A stretch of 50,656 nucleotides of DNA, taken from the NCBI RefSeq assembly GCF_900107265.1, contig NZ_FNPJ01000015.1:1-50656 (forward strand), read 5' to 3'. Below the pieces are notes generated by a model. It was not told where the DNA came from, made no database searches, and was given only the letters and a program-made list of their open reading frames with translations. Of the stretch, positions 25,646 through 35,537 are shown piece after piece. Position numbers and translations under genes: made by a program. Position 1 is the stretch's first letter. The number at the start of each line of letters is the position of its first letter. Origin of the DNA: Nitrosomonas sp. Nm33. GTDB lineage: Bacteria; Pseudomonadota; Gammaproteobacteria; Burkholderiales; Nitrosomonadaceae.

Positions 25646-26315
25646 TTGAAGTTAGACAGTAACCAAGACCATGAACAGTTTCAATCGGATCATATCCACC
25701 AGCTTTCAATAAAGCTCGTCTCAATACATGCATATGACTTCGCAATGTATCACTAGTTTCCAATTCTTCTTCCCAAGCTTCAAGTTCCAATTCTTTACGA
25801 CTAAATACCCGTCCAGGCTCACTCATTAATAATGCAAGCAATCGAATACATTTTGGTGGCAGCTTAACTTCATTATTTACAAAACGAACCGTTAACGTCT
25901 TTGGATCGAAACTAAGATCACCAACACTCAGTTTTCTTACTGCGACTTTACCTTTGTACCGCTTATGCATTGCGATTAAACGTGCTTCTACTTCTTTTAG
26001 CGCAAAGGGTTTTATTATGTAATCATCAGCGCCACTTTCAAAACCTATTAATTTATCATCCAGCGTATCACGTGCAGTCAACATTAATATTGGAATATCA
26101 ATCTGACATTCCTGGCGAAGCTTTCGACACAACGTCAAACCATCCAGATAAGGTAGCTTGAGATCAAGAAGAATAGCATCGAAAGGTTGCGTACTTGCCA
26201 GACGAAATCCAGTGGCGCCATCAAGCGCAGCATCGACACTATGACCCCGCGCTTCAAGAAAATCATAAAGATTTGCAGCTATTGCTTGATCATCTTCGAT
26301 AATGAGGATACGCAT
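25632..26315 (-). CDS. OmpR/PhoB-family response regulator
   Basis: 227 aa. The receiver domain (1-120) has the acid pocket IIEDD, phosphoacceptor Asp51 in ILLDLKLPYLDG, Thr in LMLTARD and Lys in YIIKPFALKE. The C-terminal winged-helix domain ends LRRALLKAGGYDPIETVHGL, as in OmpR-type factors. Transcribed upstream of and overlapping its kinase. hemE lies 35 bp further upstream on the same strand, so it may be read in part from that transcript. Target genes unknown. Confidence 0.95.
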   Translation of the reverse strand: MRILIIEDDQAIAANLYDFLEARGHSVDAALDGATGFRLASTQPFDAILLDLKLPYLDGLTLCRKLRQECQIDIPILMLTARDTLDDKLIGFESGADDYIIKPFALKEVEARLIAMHKRYKGKVAVRKLSVGDLSFDPKTLTVRFVNNEVKLPPKCIRLLALLMSEPGRVFSRKELELEAWEEELETSDTLRSHMHVLRRALLKAGGYDPIETVHGLGYCLTSSDKN

Positions 26316-26350
26316 AGACTGAAAATATTGGTTGTTTTAGGAAAAATGAA

Positions 26351-27418
26351 CTAATCAGTATGATACTTCCGACTAAGTGTATGAACCGCATTAACAAGAG
26401 TCAATGTATTTTCGGGAGGAGTAAACTGAGAAATCCCATGGCCAAGATTAAACACATGCCCCGGACCATGACTATAACTTGCCAAAACTTTTTCAACTTC
26501 CGCCGTAATTGTATCCGATGAAGCAAATAATATTGCGGGATCAAGATTACCCTGCAATGCAACCTGATCATTAACGCGACGCCGTGCTTCACCAATATCT
26601 ATCGTCCAATCAAGCCCAATTGCATCGCATTGACTACTGACCATTTTTTCCAACCACAATCCTCCACCCTTCGTGAAGATAATATTGGGGATGCGCGCAC
26701 CTTCGTGTTCACGCCTCAATCCCGCAATAATTTGTGTCATATACTGTAAAGAAAATTCTAGATAAGCGGCATGCGATAACACTCCCCCCCATGTATCAAA
26801 AATCATGACAGCCTGCGCACCTGCCTCAATTTGCGCGTTGAGATAGGTTGTGACAGCCTGCGCATTTACATCAAGGATGTGATGTAATAAATCAGGACGC
26901 TGATACAACATAGTCTTGACTTGACGAAAATCGGTACCGCCACACCCTTCTATCATATAACATGCAAGTGTGAAAGGACTGCCGGAAAAACCAATGAGCG
27001 GAACCTGGTCATTTAATGCTTTGCGAATTTGTGAAACGGCGTCGATGACATAACGCAAATGCACATCTGGATCAGGCACAGCAAGAGAACGTATTTCCCA
27101 TTCTTCACGCAAAGGACGTTCAAATCGTGGTCCCTCCCCTTCAGCAAAATATAACCCCAATCCCATTGCATCAGGTATGGTAAGGATGTCGGAAAATAAA
27201 ATCGCAGCATCTAGAGGAAAACGTGCTAGTGGCTGCATGGTCACTTCTGTCGCAAAATCAGGATTCTTGCATAAGGATAGAAAATCGCCTGCACGAGCAC
27301 GCGTTTGGTTATATTCAGGCAAATAACGTCCAGCCTGTCGCATGAGCCATACAGGCGTGTATTCAGTAGGTTGGCGTAGCAATGCTCGAATCAAAGTATC
27401 ATTTCTTAGTTTTGTCAT
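26351..27418 (-). CDS. hemE: Uroporphyrinogen decarboxylase
   Basis: 355 aa. Decarboxylates uroporphyrinogen III to coproporphyrinogen III in haem synthesis. Signatures: [20 protein letters not shown] near the N-terminus, [35 protein letters not shown] and the C-terminal [20 protein letters not shown]. Length is normal. The next haem step enzyme, hemF, is at 41277-42179. Upstream lies a 396-bp region shared with rpsF. Confidence 0.97.
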   Translation of the reverse strand: MTKLRNDTLIRALLRQPTEYTPVWLMRQAGRYLPEYNQTRARAGDFLSLCKNPDFATEVTMQPLARFPLDAAILFSDILTIPDAMGLGLYFAEGEGPRFERPLREEWEIRSLAVPDPDVHLRYVIDAVSQIRKALNDQVPLIGFSGSPFTLACYMIEGCGGTDFRQVKTMLYQRPDLLHHILDVNAQAVTTYLNAQIEAGAQAVMIFDTWGGVLSHAAYLEFSLQYMTQIIAGLRREHEGARIPNIIFTKGGGLWLEKMVSSQCDAIGLDWTIDIGEARRRVNDQVALQGNLDPAILFASSDTITAEVEKVLASYSHGPGHVFNLGHGISQFTPPENTLTLVNAVHTLSRKYHTD

Positions 27419-27814
27419 TGAATGATCTATCTTATTCTTAACGATAATAATGGTTAATAGGGAAAATTCAATTTTTAAGTAGAAATTTTTTTCAATTAAT
27501 TTTTAATTCCCAAATTAACTGTGTATATTACCAGTGATTGGCTTTTGGTTTGTATGTTTGTATATTTCATATAAGAAATCCTAGAGAAATCACTGGGTAA
27601 ATTCAATTTTCCCGCTGCCTCGTGTGGTAAGAATCAAGAAAACAAACTGCGTTTATTTAATCCCGGTGTGGGATATAAAGATTTTGATGTTTCTCAATTC
27701 ATTCAGTAAAATACGTGGTGCCATAGTGTTATTGTTATGTTATGGCAATACTTTTTAAACCTTGCTTCACCGTAGATATGCAAATTAACGGGAAGTTTTA
27801 CCCATAAGGATATT
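27419..27814. promoter_or_regulatory. hemE-rpsF divergent region with structured rpsF leader
   Basis: No gene. On the rpsF side, TTACCAGTGATT (27528-27539) pairs with AATCACTGGGTAA (27588-27600) around a 48-nt interval, and ATCCC-GGTGT-GGGAT (27660-27674) forms a second hairpin. Hairpins in S6 leaders are known autoregulatory sites for the S6:S18 complex in other bacteria; whether either is one here is not shown. On the hemE side, GATAATAATGGTTAAT (27443-27458) is repeated at 35300-35315. Confidence 0.45.
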
Positions 27815-28243
27815 ATGAGACATTACGAAATTGTTTTTATCGTCCACCCAGATCAAAGTGAGCAGGTACCTGCGATGATTAAACGCTACCGCGGGATTGT
27901 GACAGCCAGAGATGGAAAGATTCATCGTGTAGAAGACTGGGGGCGCCGTCAACTTGCCTATCTTATTCAGAAAGTTCACAAAGCGCATTATGTCCTAATG
28001 AATATTGAATGTAACCAAGAAACGCTGGATGAACTTGAACATTCTTTCAAATTCAATGATGCTGTGCTTCGACATCTTACAATCAAAATGAACCAGGCTG
28101 TCACCACCCCATCTATTATGATGCAAGAAGATAAAGCCAAATCATCGACGACTAGCGAGGACCCAGAGGATAATCCGGAGACCGTACAAAGCACAGAAAT
28201 CGAGGTGGAGGATATATCTGAAAAAACCAGTGCTGAGGCCTAA
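27815..28243 (+). CDS. rpsF: 30S ribosomal protein S6
   Basis: 142 aa. Starts [20 protein letters not shown], and the core [20 protein letters not shown] is the conserved S6 segment that contacts S18. The tail after residue about 105 is long, acidic and low-complexity ([20 protein letters not shown]), as in several betaproteobacteria. First gene of rpsF-priB-rpsR-rplI. AAGGAT serves as ribosome-binding site. Confidence 0.97.
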   Translation: MRHYEIVFIVHPDQSEQVPAMIKRYRGIVTARDGKIHRVEDWGRRQLAYLIQKVHKAHYVLMNIECNQETLDELEHSFKFNDAVLRHLTIKMNQAVTTPSIMMQEDKAKSSTTSEDPEDNPETVQSTEIEVEDISEKTSAEA

Positions 28244-28257
28244 AAACAGGTAAATTA

Positions 28258-28554
28258 TTGAATTGTAATCAGACTGTCATTTGCGGAAAAATTGTAAGAA
28301 TTGATCCGTTGCGTTATACCCCTGTGGGGAAAGCAGTTATAGAGTTCGAGATAAGCCATGCTTCAAAGCAGATCGAGGCAAGCATTCAGCGTCAGGTAGC
28401 TTGCGAGGTTTTTGCCGTAGCGTTAGCTGATATGGCTAAAAAAATTTGCGATATAGAAATCGGTAGCTTCGTTAAGCTAACCGGATTTCTTGCAAAAAGA
28501 AACAAAATCAGCTCTCAGTTAGCATTACATGTAACGCAGATCGATATCTTATAA
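28258..28554 (+). CDS. priB: Primosomal replication protein PriB
   Basis: 98 aa with a TTG start, 14 bp after rpsF. A single OB-fold: [20 protein letters not shown] and [11 protein letters not shown], then [18 protein letters not shown] and [14 protein letters not shown], related to SSB. PriB bridges PriA and single-stranded DNA in replication restart. The order S6-PriB-S18-L9 is the conserved operon, which decides the identity. A weak start codon fits the low amounts needed compared with ribosomal proteins. Confidence 0.9.
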   Translation: MNCNQTVICGKIVRIDPLRYTPVGKAVIEFEISHASKQIEASIQRQVACEVFAVALADMAKKICDIEIGSFVKLTGFLAKRNKISSQLALHVTQIDIL

Positions 28555-28588
28555 ATATTTAGACATTTTAGGAAACAGGAAAATCACG

Positions 28589-28867
28589 ATGAGATTTACA
28601 AGAAATAGAGATAGTAATTTGAAAAATAAAGAAAAAATGGCGAACCGCCCTTTGTTTAAACGCAAAAAGTTTTGCCGCTTTACAGTAGAAGGTATCAAAA
28701 CGATTGACTATAAAGACATCAACATATTAAAAGACTTTATTAGCGAGAATGGCAAAATCATCCCGGCTCGTATCACTGGAACCAAATCATATTATCAGCG
28801 TCAGTTGAATACAGCGATAGAGCGCGCACGTTTGCTTGCGCTGTTGCCCTACACTGATCGGCATTAA
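28589..28867 (+). CDS. rpsR: 30S ribosomal protein S18
   Basis: 92 aa if started at 28589; the family normally begins near the internal ATG at 28637 ([20 protein letters not shown]), giving 76 aa. The upstream start has the better ribosome-binding site (AGGAAACAGG about 10 nt before it), so a 16-residue basic extension is possible. Conserved core [20 protein letters not shown] and [21 protein letters not shown]18 binds S6 in the platform of the 30S subunit. Confidence 0.95.
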   Translation: MRFTRNRDSNLKNKEKMANRPLFKRKKFCRFTVEGIKTIDYKDINILKDFISENGKIIPARITGTKSYYQRQLNTAIERARLLALLPYTDRH

Positions 28868-28885
28868 GAACTGAGGAGAAATATC

Positions 28886-29341
28886 ATGCAAGTAATACTG
28901 ATGGAGAAAATTGCAAGCCTCGGACAATTGGGCGACATAGTCAACGTTAAAAGAGGATATGCGCGCAATTATCTGATACCGCAAGGTAAGGCCAAGTGGG
29001 CCACTGAAAGTGCGATCGCAGATTTTAAAGCAAGACGCGCTGAGTTAGAGAAAAAACAGGCAGAAGCTATGGCAAATGCTCAGGCGTTAGCAGCAAAACT
29101 GGATGGATTGCTTGTACAAATAACTCAAAAAAGTGGAGTAGATGGTAAATTGTTTGGCTCAGTTACCAATGCAAATATCGCCGAGGCACTCAAGGAGCAA
29201 GGTTTCTCTATTGACAAATCGGTGATTCGTATGCCAGAAGGTCAGATCAAACAAGTAGGTGATTATCCACTTACCATCGCGTTGCATAGTGATGTATCGG
29301 CCCATATTACCGTATCAGTTTTAGGTGAAGCAACAACCTAA
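28886..29341 (+). CDS. rplI: 50S ribosomal protein L9
   Basis: 151 aa. The N-terminal RNA-binding domain has [19 protein letters not shown] and the signature [16 protein letters not shown]; a long helix ([19 protein letters not shown]) joins it to the C-terminal domain. AGGAG is placed 7 nt before the ATG. Last ribosomal gene of the operon, with dnaB 356 bp downstream. Confidence 0.97.
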   Translation: MQVILMEKIASLGQLGDIVNVKRGYARNYLIPQGKAKWATESAIADFKARRAELEKKQAEAMANAQALAAKLDGLLVQITQKSGVDGKLFGSVTNANIAEALKEQGFSIDKSVIRMPEGQIKQVGDYPLTIALHSDVSAHITVSVLGEATT

Positions 29342-29697
29342 CCCGAATATTTCACCCGGTCGACCTGGAACATGATGCAAAAACTGATGAACAAGGGCTT
29401 CCGGATGAATTTACTCAAATCCAATTTGTGCCATTGACCTTTACGAGCGCAGCGGGTGATTTGGGGTATCTTTCCGCTCCCGCTTCGCGCCAGTAGTCGC
29501 AGATATTGGCTTGACGCGGGATACATAAATCTGCTCGTAAAATCGCCTTACCATCGTCCCGCGTCCTAGTGAAGTATCCCAGGTCAGCGCTTTTAATTGT
29601 TTTATGAAAAAGGACTGGCAATGGACCTATTTTCTTATTCCCGACATTCAATGATAAAATCTGTTACTTTAGTGTTTGCAGATTCTGTCAGATTCCT
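29342..29697. other. Intergenic region between rplI and dnaB
   Basis: 356 bp. The minus strand holds a 78-codon open frame (29415-29651; ICDYWREAGAERYPKSPAAL) without a ribosome-binding site or recognised family, and its GC content is higher than that of the surroundings. It may be a scrap of a mobile element. No terminator hairpin is evident. Confidence 0.35.
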
Positions 29698-31089
29698 ATG
29701 ATTCAATCCCCCCCTAGCATTACTCATAATGAATTAGAGATTTACAAGACTCCACCTCATTCAGTTGAAGCAGAGCAATCAGTATTAGGTGGTTTAATGC
29801 TGGATAATCACGCATGGGACAAAATAGCAGATATTATCACTCATACTGATTTTTATCGGCAGGATCATCAGCTCATCTATCATCATATCTGCAACCTCAT
29901 AGAGCAAAATAAACCTGCTGATGTTATTACCGTCGCGGAATCCCTTGAAAATTCGGCTGAATTACAGAATGTTGGTGGGTTGACTTATATAGGCTCAATA
30001 GTACAGAGCACACCAACAGCCGCTAATATTCGCCGTTACGCTGAGATTGTAAGGGAACGTGCCATCATGCGTAAGCTTGCGCAGATCAGTACACAAATTG
30101 CTGACTCGGCCTACAATCCGGCAGGACGTTCTGCATCAAATCTATTGGATGAAGCAGAAAGCAAGATATTTGAAATTGCTGAAATTGGCGCACGTGGCAA
30201 ACAGGGCTTTATCGATATCCAACCTCTCTTAAAGCAGGTGGTAGAGCGCATTGAAATGCTATACAGCCGCGATAATCCGAGTGATGTTACAGGCGTTGCA
30301 TCTGGCTTTCATGATTTGGATCAGAAAACCTCGGGTTTTCAGCCTGGAGACCTTATTATCGTCGCAGGCAGACCTTCGATGGGCAAAACGGCCTTTTCTC
30401 TTAATATTGCAGAGCATGTGGCATTAGAGCTTAATAAACCAGCAGCTGTATTTAGTATGGAAATGGGTGGCGCACAACTCGCTATGCGTATGCTAGGCTC
30501 AATAGGAAGGCTTGATCAGCACAAGGTTCGTACTGGACGCCTGGAAGATGAAGATTGGCCAAAGCTTACCCATGCACTGGGTAAACTGAATGATGCACCT
30601 ATCTTTATTGATGAAAGCGCTGCATTGAATGCTCTGGAGCTTAGAGCCCGCGCACGGCGGCTTTATCGTCAGCATGGAGAACTAGGGTTAATTGTTATCG
30701 ATTATCTGCAGCTCATGTCTTCACATTCTCCAGGAGAAAATCGCGCTACCGAAATTTCCGAGATCTCACGATCCCTTAAAGCCTTGGCGAAAGAGTTGCA
30801 AGTTCCTGTTATAGCATTATCACAGCTTAATCGCAGCCTGGAACAGCGACCCAATCCGCACAAACGCCCAGTTATGTCTGATTTGCGTGAATCTGGCGCC
30901 ATAGAACAGGATGCGGATGTCATTCTGTTCATTTATCGTGATGAAGTATACAATCCAGATACCCCGGACAAAGGAATCGCTGAGATCATTATTGGAAAAC
31001 AGCGCAATGGCCCAATTGGAAAAATCAATCTAACCTTTCTTGGTGAATATACACGTTTTGAAAATTGTGCTCGACCTGAGTATTATTAA
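29698..31089 (+). CDS. dnaB: Replicative DNA helicase DnaB
   Basis: 463 aa. N-terminal primase-interacting domain (HSVEAEQSVLGGLMLDN onward, to about 120), then the RecA-like motor with Walker A AGRPSMGKTAFSLNIAEH near residue 222, Walker B LIVIDYLQLMS and the DnaB motif SRSLKALAKELQVPVIALSQ; C-terminal SDLRESGAIEQDADVI. Unwinds DNA at the fork as a hexamer. No intein. Placement after rplI is common. Confidence 0.98.
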   Translation: MIQSPPSITHNELEIYKTPPHSVEAEQSVLGGLMLDNHAWDKIADIITHTDFYRQDHQLIYHHICNLIEQNKPADVITVAESLENSAELQNVGGLTYIGSIVQSTPTAANIRRYAEIVRERAIMRKLAQISTQIADSAYNPAGRSASNLLDEAESKIFEIAEIGARGKQGFIDIQPLLKQVVERIEMLYSRDNPSDVTGVASGFHDLDQKTSGFQPGDLIIVAGRPSMGKTAFSLNIAEHVALELNKPAAVFSMEMGGAQLAMRMLGSIGRLDQHKVRTGRLEDEDWPKLTHALGKLNDAPIFIDESAALNALELRARARRLYRQHGELGLIVIDYLQLMSSHSPGENRATEISEISRSLKALAKELQVPVIALSQLNRSLEQRPNPHKRPVMSDLRESGAIEQDADVILFIYRDEVYNPDTPDKGIAEIIIGKQRNGPIGKINLTFLGEYTRFENCARPEYY

Positions 31090-31140
31090 TCAAATAATCA
31101 GCTGTTTCGTATTTTTATCAGCAAGAAAAATATTTTTCTG

Positions 31141-32652
31141 TTAATTCCGATCCAATCGTCGATATTGTATCGCTTCTGCGATATGCCCACTGTTAATCTG
31201 CTCACTATCTGCTAAATCTGCGATAGTACGCGCCAACTTCAAGATACGATGATATGCCCGTGCAGAAATGTTCAAACGGGACAATGCATTCTCCAGTAAA
31301 TGTTTACCCTGCTCATCCAGCTTGCAATATTGATCTATTTCATGCACCCTCAAACCAGCATTGGTACCATTCTGCCGCACTAGTTGATATTGGCGGGCAG
31401 CCTCGACACGCGCTCTTATTATACGACTTGATTCACCTACCCTTTGCTGCAGCAAATCCTCTTGCGGTACAGAGGGTACTTCAATCTGCATATCGATACG
31501 ATCAAGCAAAGGGCCAGAGATTTTTCCACGATAACGCGCTATCTGATCAGGTGTGCAGCGGCATTTCCCCCCATAATGTCCTAGATAACCACAAGGACAT
31601 GGATTCATTGCAGCGATTAACTGGAACCTTGCAGGAAAATTGGCCTGCCGTGTCGCCCGTGAAATAGTGATTTGGCCCGACTCGAGTGGCTCACGTAGCA
31701 CCTCTAAGACTCTACGATCAAATTCTGGCAACTCATCGAGAAATAACACCCCGTGCATTGCCAGGGAGATTTCTCCTGGGCGAGGAATACTGCCACCCCC
31801 TACCATGGCTACCGCAGAGGCGGTATGATGAGGCGAGCGGAAAGGACGATGTTTCCAGTTTGCAATATCGAAGTGACCGCTGGCAAGCGACTGCATGGCA
31901 GCAGACTCAAGCGCTTCTTGCTCCGTCATAGTGGGAAGAATATCCGGAAGACGTTCAGCCAGCATCGACTTTCCTGTGCCGGGCGGCCCAATCATCAATA
32001 TACTATGACCACCAGCTGCAGCGATCTCCAGGGCACGCTTAGCATGCACCTGACCTTTTACTTCAGTCAGATCTGGATGATAATTTGAATTATCCTTACT
32101 GATATTTGTTTCAGAAGGTGTTGTGTGCAGCTGCAATAACTCATGTCCGGTTAAATGCGCACAGATCTGAAGTAGTGATGTTGCAGGATAAACGCGTGCT
32201 TCCCTAACCAGAGAAGCTTCCGCAGCATTATGTTGTGGCAGGACAAAACTACGCCCTGATCGTGACGCACCATAGGTCATAGCTAATGCACCATGGATAG
32301 GGCGCAATTCCCCGCTTAAAGAAAGTTCACCTACCCATTCATACTGATCGAGTTTATCAGTAGGTATTTGGCCCGTTGCTGCGAGAATACCTACTGCAAT
32401 AGGTAAATCAAATCGACCACTTTCCTTGGGCAAATCTGCCGGTGCAAGATTGACCGTAATCCGCTGCGCTGGGAATTTGAATTGCCCATTTTGCAGCGCA
32501 GCGCGCACCCTGTCTTTACTTTCCTTTACTTCTGTTTCAGGTAATCCGACAATCGTGAAGCTGGGTAAACCATTGGATAAATGGGTTTCCACAGTAACCA
32601 GTGGTGCTTCGATACCTGATAGTGCGCGACTATAAAGGATAGCCAGTGACAT
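31141..32652 (-). CDS. comM: YifB/ComM-family Mg-chelatase-like ATPase
   Basis: 503 aa. An N-terminal S5-like (LonC-type) domain (SLAILYSRALSGIEAPLVTV), then AAA+ ATPase: Walker A MIGPPGTGKSMLAERLP near residue 215, Walker B VLFLDELPEF and the cysteine cluster NPCPCGYLGHYGGKCRC; the C-terminal Mg_chelatase_C domain ends the protein. ComM promotes branch migration in natural transformation in some gammaproteobacteria and is widespread as YifB. Convergent with dnaB. Confidence 0.93.
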   Translation of the reverse strand: MSLAILYSRALSGIEAPLVTVETHLSNGLPSFTIVGLPETEVKESKDRVRAALQNGQFKFPAQRITVNLAPADLPKESGRFDLPIAVGILAATGQIPTDKLDQYEWVGELSLSGELRPIHGALAMTYGASRSGRSFVLPQHNAAEASLVREARVYPATSLLQICAHLTGHELLQLHTTPSETNISKDNSNYHPDLTEVKGQVHAKRALEIAAAGGHSILMIGPPGTGKSMLAERLPDILPTMTEQEALESAAMQSLASGHFDIANWKHRPFRSPHHTASAVAMVGGGSIPRPGEISLAMHGVLFLDELPEFDRRVLEVLREPLESGQITISRATRQANFPARFQLIAAMNPCPCGYLGHYGGKCRCTPDQIARYRGKISGPLLDRIDMQIEVPSVPQEDLLQQRVGESSRIIRARVEAARQYQLVRQNGTNAGLRVHEIDQYCKLDEQGKHLLENALSRLNISARAYHRILKLARTIADLADSEQINSGHIAEAIQYRRLDRN

Positions 32653-32765
32653 GAAGAATAAGGAATGCGATAAAAATACCGTCTGTTATCAGAGAATTAA
32701 TAGGCGCATGACAAGACAGCTAAACAACCAGAAATCTATCTGCCAAGAAATCTTTACTTTAATTG

Positions 32766-33047
32766 TTAACCTTCATAATTTGTATTGCTTGTAGTGGTAT
32801 CTGACGTAGTTGTCTTAAGTTGATTCTCCAAGGCAGCAACTTTTTCTTCTAGCTCAGTCAATTTTGCGCGTGTCCGCTTAAGCACTTCTTGTTGCACATC
32901 AAACTCTTCACGCGTCACCACATCCAAACGAGAAAGCATACTCGTCAACATGGCGCGCATATTCCTTTCAATATCCTTGGCCGGACTTTGAGCTATAATT
33001 TCACTAATCTTGGTGCCGATCTCGTCCAGAACATTTTTGTTAACCAT
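32766..33047 (-). CDS. ubiK: Ubiquinone biosynthesis accessory factor UbiK (BMFP family)
   Basis: 93 aa from the ATG at 33047, which has GGAGAG 4 nt upstream; an ATG 12 bp earlier overlaps that site. BMFP/YqiC family: an N-terminal amphipathic helix (NKNVLDEIGTKISEIIAQSP) and a C-terminal coiled coil (RAKLTELEEKVAALENQLK) ending in a Thr/Ser-rich tail. It forms a trimer that cooperates with UbiJ (at 4483) in the Ubi complex. Single gene, 114 bp upstream of comM on the same strand. Confidence 0.88.
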   Translation of the reverse strand: MVNKNVLDEIGTKISEIIAQSPAKDIERNMRAMLTSMLSRLDVVTREEFDVQQEVLKRTRAKLTELEEKVAALENQLKTTTSDTTTSNTNYEG

Positions 33048-33225
33048 TTTTCTCTCCATTTACATTGGCTGATTACTGAGTAACCACTATATAAGCTTAG
33101 TTACGACATTTACAAGATAAAATCGCATACTTCAAACAAATAGGCAACCTGAAAACGAGTGCTAAAAGTTATCACAAATAAAATCGTGTACGGTGATCGC
33201 TATCTTTTTCATACAATATTGATTC

Positions 33226-34236
33226 ATGACTCTCGATCGTTTACAACTCCTGGAAACTTGGATAAAAGTAGAGTTTCCCGGTAAATCTTTCAAACTCTCC
33301 CCCGCTTCTGCTGATGCAAGCTTCCGTCGTTATTTTCGTATCGTAATGGAGCAGCAATCCATAATTGCTATGGATGCGCCACCACAGCTGGAAAACTGTA
33401 CGCCATTTCTGCATGCAGCTAAAGTATTTGCTACAGCCAACGTCCATGTACCTGCCATATTTGCCCAGAACCTGACACAAGGTTTTTTGTTACTTTCAGA
33501 CCTTGGGAATACAACTTACTTGCAAGCACTGGCAACAAATCCAACTACTGCAGATAAGCTTTATGGCGATGCGATCGATGCGCTAATTAGAATTCAACTA
33601 ATCAGTCAAGCAAATATATTTCCTGAATACGATGCAACACTACTCAGAAGAGAATTAGATTTATTTCCAGAGTGGTACGTTGCCCGACATTTACAAGTAA
33701 TACTCAATCAAAAGCAAGTCAATGATATGACTGCTATTTTTTCACGCATTCTTAAAAATAATCTTGCTCAGCCCAAGGTATTTGTTCATCGTGATTATCA
33801 CTCCCGCAACTTGATGATGACTACACCCAATCCTGGTATTCTTGATTTTCAAGATGCAGTCTATGGTCCTATTACTTATGACTTGGTTTCTTTGTTTAAA
33901 GATGCCTATATCCATTGGGAAGAAGAGCGCATATTAGACTGGGTCATTCATTACTGGGAAAAAGCACGCAAGGCAGGTCTCCCTGTTACGACTGATTTTT
34001 CTGATTTTTACCGAGATTTTGAATGGATGGGCGCTCAACGTCATCTCAAAATATTGGGTATTTTTGCACGACTGTATTATCGAGATCATAAAGAAGCCTA
34101 TCTCAAAGATATGCCATTAGTCATGACCTATTTACGCAAGACATGTGAACGCTATCGGGAGCTTCATCCATTGCTTACACTATTAGATCAGCTTGAGGGC
34201 ATACAACCTAATACAAAAATTAGTTATACCTTCTAA
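33226..34236 (+). CDS. amgK: N-acetylmuramate/N-acetylglucosamine kinase AmgK
   Basis: 336 aa, aminoglycoside-phosphotransferase fold. The catalytic loop VFVHRDYHSRNLMM and metal-binding ILDFQDAVYGPITYDL are intact; the N-terminal ASADASFRRYFRI is typical of AmgK. With murU it phosphorylates the anomeric position of sugars recovered from peptidoglycan, a recycling route that bypasses de novo UDP-MurNAc synthesis. murU starts 5 bp after its stop. Confidence 0.9.
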   Translation: MTLDRLQLLETWIKVEFPGKSFKLSPASADASFRRYFRIVMEQQSIIAMDAPPQLENCTPFLHAAKVFATANVHVPAIFAQNLTQGFLLLSDLGNTTYLQALATNPTTADKLYGDAIDALIRIQLISQANIFPEYDATLLRRELDLFPEWYVARHLQVILNQKQVNDMTAIFSRILKNNLAQPKVFVHRDYHSRNLMMTTPNPGILDFQDAVYGPITYDLVSLFKDAYIHWEEERILDWVIHYWEKARKAGLPVTTDFSDFYRDFEWMGAQRHLKILGIFARLYYRDHKEAYLKDMPLVMTYLRKTCERYRELHPLLTLLDQLEGIQPNTKISYTF

Positions 34237-34240
34237 TAGA

Positions 34241-34951
34241 ATGCCAGGTCATTCCTTTAAAGCCATGATTCTTGCAGCAGGGCGAGGTGAGCGCATGCGC
34301 CCCCTTACCGATACATTACCCAAACCGTTGCTTCGCGCCGGGAAACAAATGTTGATCGAGTATCATCTGCAAAATCTGGCACAGGCTGGTTTTAGGGATA
34401 TCGTCATCAATCATGCTTATTTGGGCCACATGATTGAAGCAGCCTTAGGCGATGGTCAGCGCTATGACATCAATATTACCTACTCAAAAGAAACTACTAT
34501 ACTGGAAACAGCTGGTGGAATCGCGAATGCGCTACCGCTATTAACCAATTACTCAGCAAACCAATCCTTCCTGGTCGTCAATGCCGATATCTTTTGCCAA
34601 ATAGACTACTCTGCCTTATTACCGGCATTACAACGATTGCAAGGAAATCCTGATGGCGATCTCGCCCATTTGGTTTTGGTCGATAACCCTCCCCATCATC
34701 CCAATGGCGATTTTTTTCTGGAGCAAGGACGCCTCACAGCAATGGGGCATCACCAACTCACTTTTAGCGGGATTGGTGCTTACCATCCCTACCTCTTTAA
34801 CCTGGTCGCTCCTGGAATCGCTACCAAGCTTTCGCCTCTATTACGTCAGGCAATCTCTTCAAATAAAGTTGGAGGGGAATATTACCAAGGGATGTGGATG
34901 GATATCGGCACACCAGAACGACTACAATTGCTTACTGCACAATTTTTATGA
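34241..34951 (+). CDS. murU: N-acetylmuramate-1-phosphate uridylyltransferase MurU
   Basis: 236 aa from the ATG at 34241; an in-frame start inside amgK at 34193 is unlikely. Nucleotidyltransferase signature MILAAGRGERMRPLTDTLPK, with the metal-site region VVNADIFCQIDYS and the C-terminal GMWMDIGTPERLQLL. Makes UDP-MurNAc from the amgK product. Coupled to amgK by close spacing. Confidence 0.92.
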   Translation: MPGHSFKAMILAAGRGERMRPLTDTLPKPLLRAGKQMLIEYHLQNLAQAGFRDIVINHAYLGHMIEAALGDGQRYDINITYSKETTILETAGGIANALPLLTNYSANQSFLVVNADIFCQIDYSALLPALQRLQGNPDGDLAHLVLVDNPPHHPNGDFFLEQGRLTAMGHHQLTFSGIGAYHPYLFNLVAPGIATKLSPLLRQAISSNKVGGEYYQGMWMDIGTPERLQLLTAQFL

Positions 34952-35537
34952 AAGTACTCTGCTATTAAATTCCACTATGGCCATTCACTTATATCAAGCC
35001 ACCAATTAAAGATATTAAGTAACGAGTAATTACTTCCTTTAGCCAGACAAGATGTGTAATTGTTATATCGCTTTATAAGTACACTAGAGCTATCACACTC
35101 AGCCTAATTTGCCCTCCTCATATACTTAAAAATTTTTACTCCATTATTTAATCTATCAAACTATTTCAATTAACTATTTAATTGCAGCCACATAAGCACC
35201 AATTTATTTCATATTTAAATACTTATCTTTTATTTTTTCTAGACATATTATTTATGCTGAAGAAAGAATAAGCTATTTAAATTGATTAATTCCATTAATG
35301 ATAATAATGGTTAATTCATTAAAAACCATAATATTATTGATGCTAGTCTCAATAATAGTGATCATCTCTAAGCAAAAACTGTCATCCAATTGAAACGAAT
35401 TAAACATATAAATATGTTTCCTGAAAAGAACATATTTATAAGATAGCTGTTTTTGATATCACAATGAAAAACTCAATAGAAATTTTAAATGAATGAAAGG
35501 AGAAAAATTTAACTTATTGTTTAATGGAGGTACTACG
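34952..35537. other. AT-rich intergenic region before the lipoprotein gene
   Basis: About 590 bp with no gene. GATAATAATGGTTAAT (35300-35315) is followed by an imperfect inverted copy (AACCATAATATTATT at about 35325), forming a possible operator or hairpin. The rest is unstructured AT-rich DNA. Confidence 0.5.

Noticed and set aside
31123..31141. AGAAAAATATTTTTCT between dnaB and comM as a terminator
   Set aside because: A pure A/T palindrome without loop forms a weak hairpin; only its position between convergent genes argues for it.
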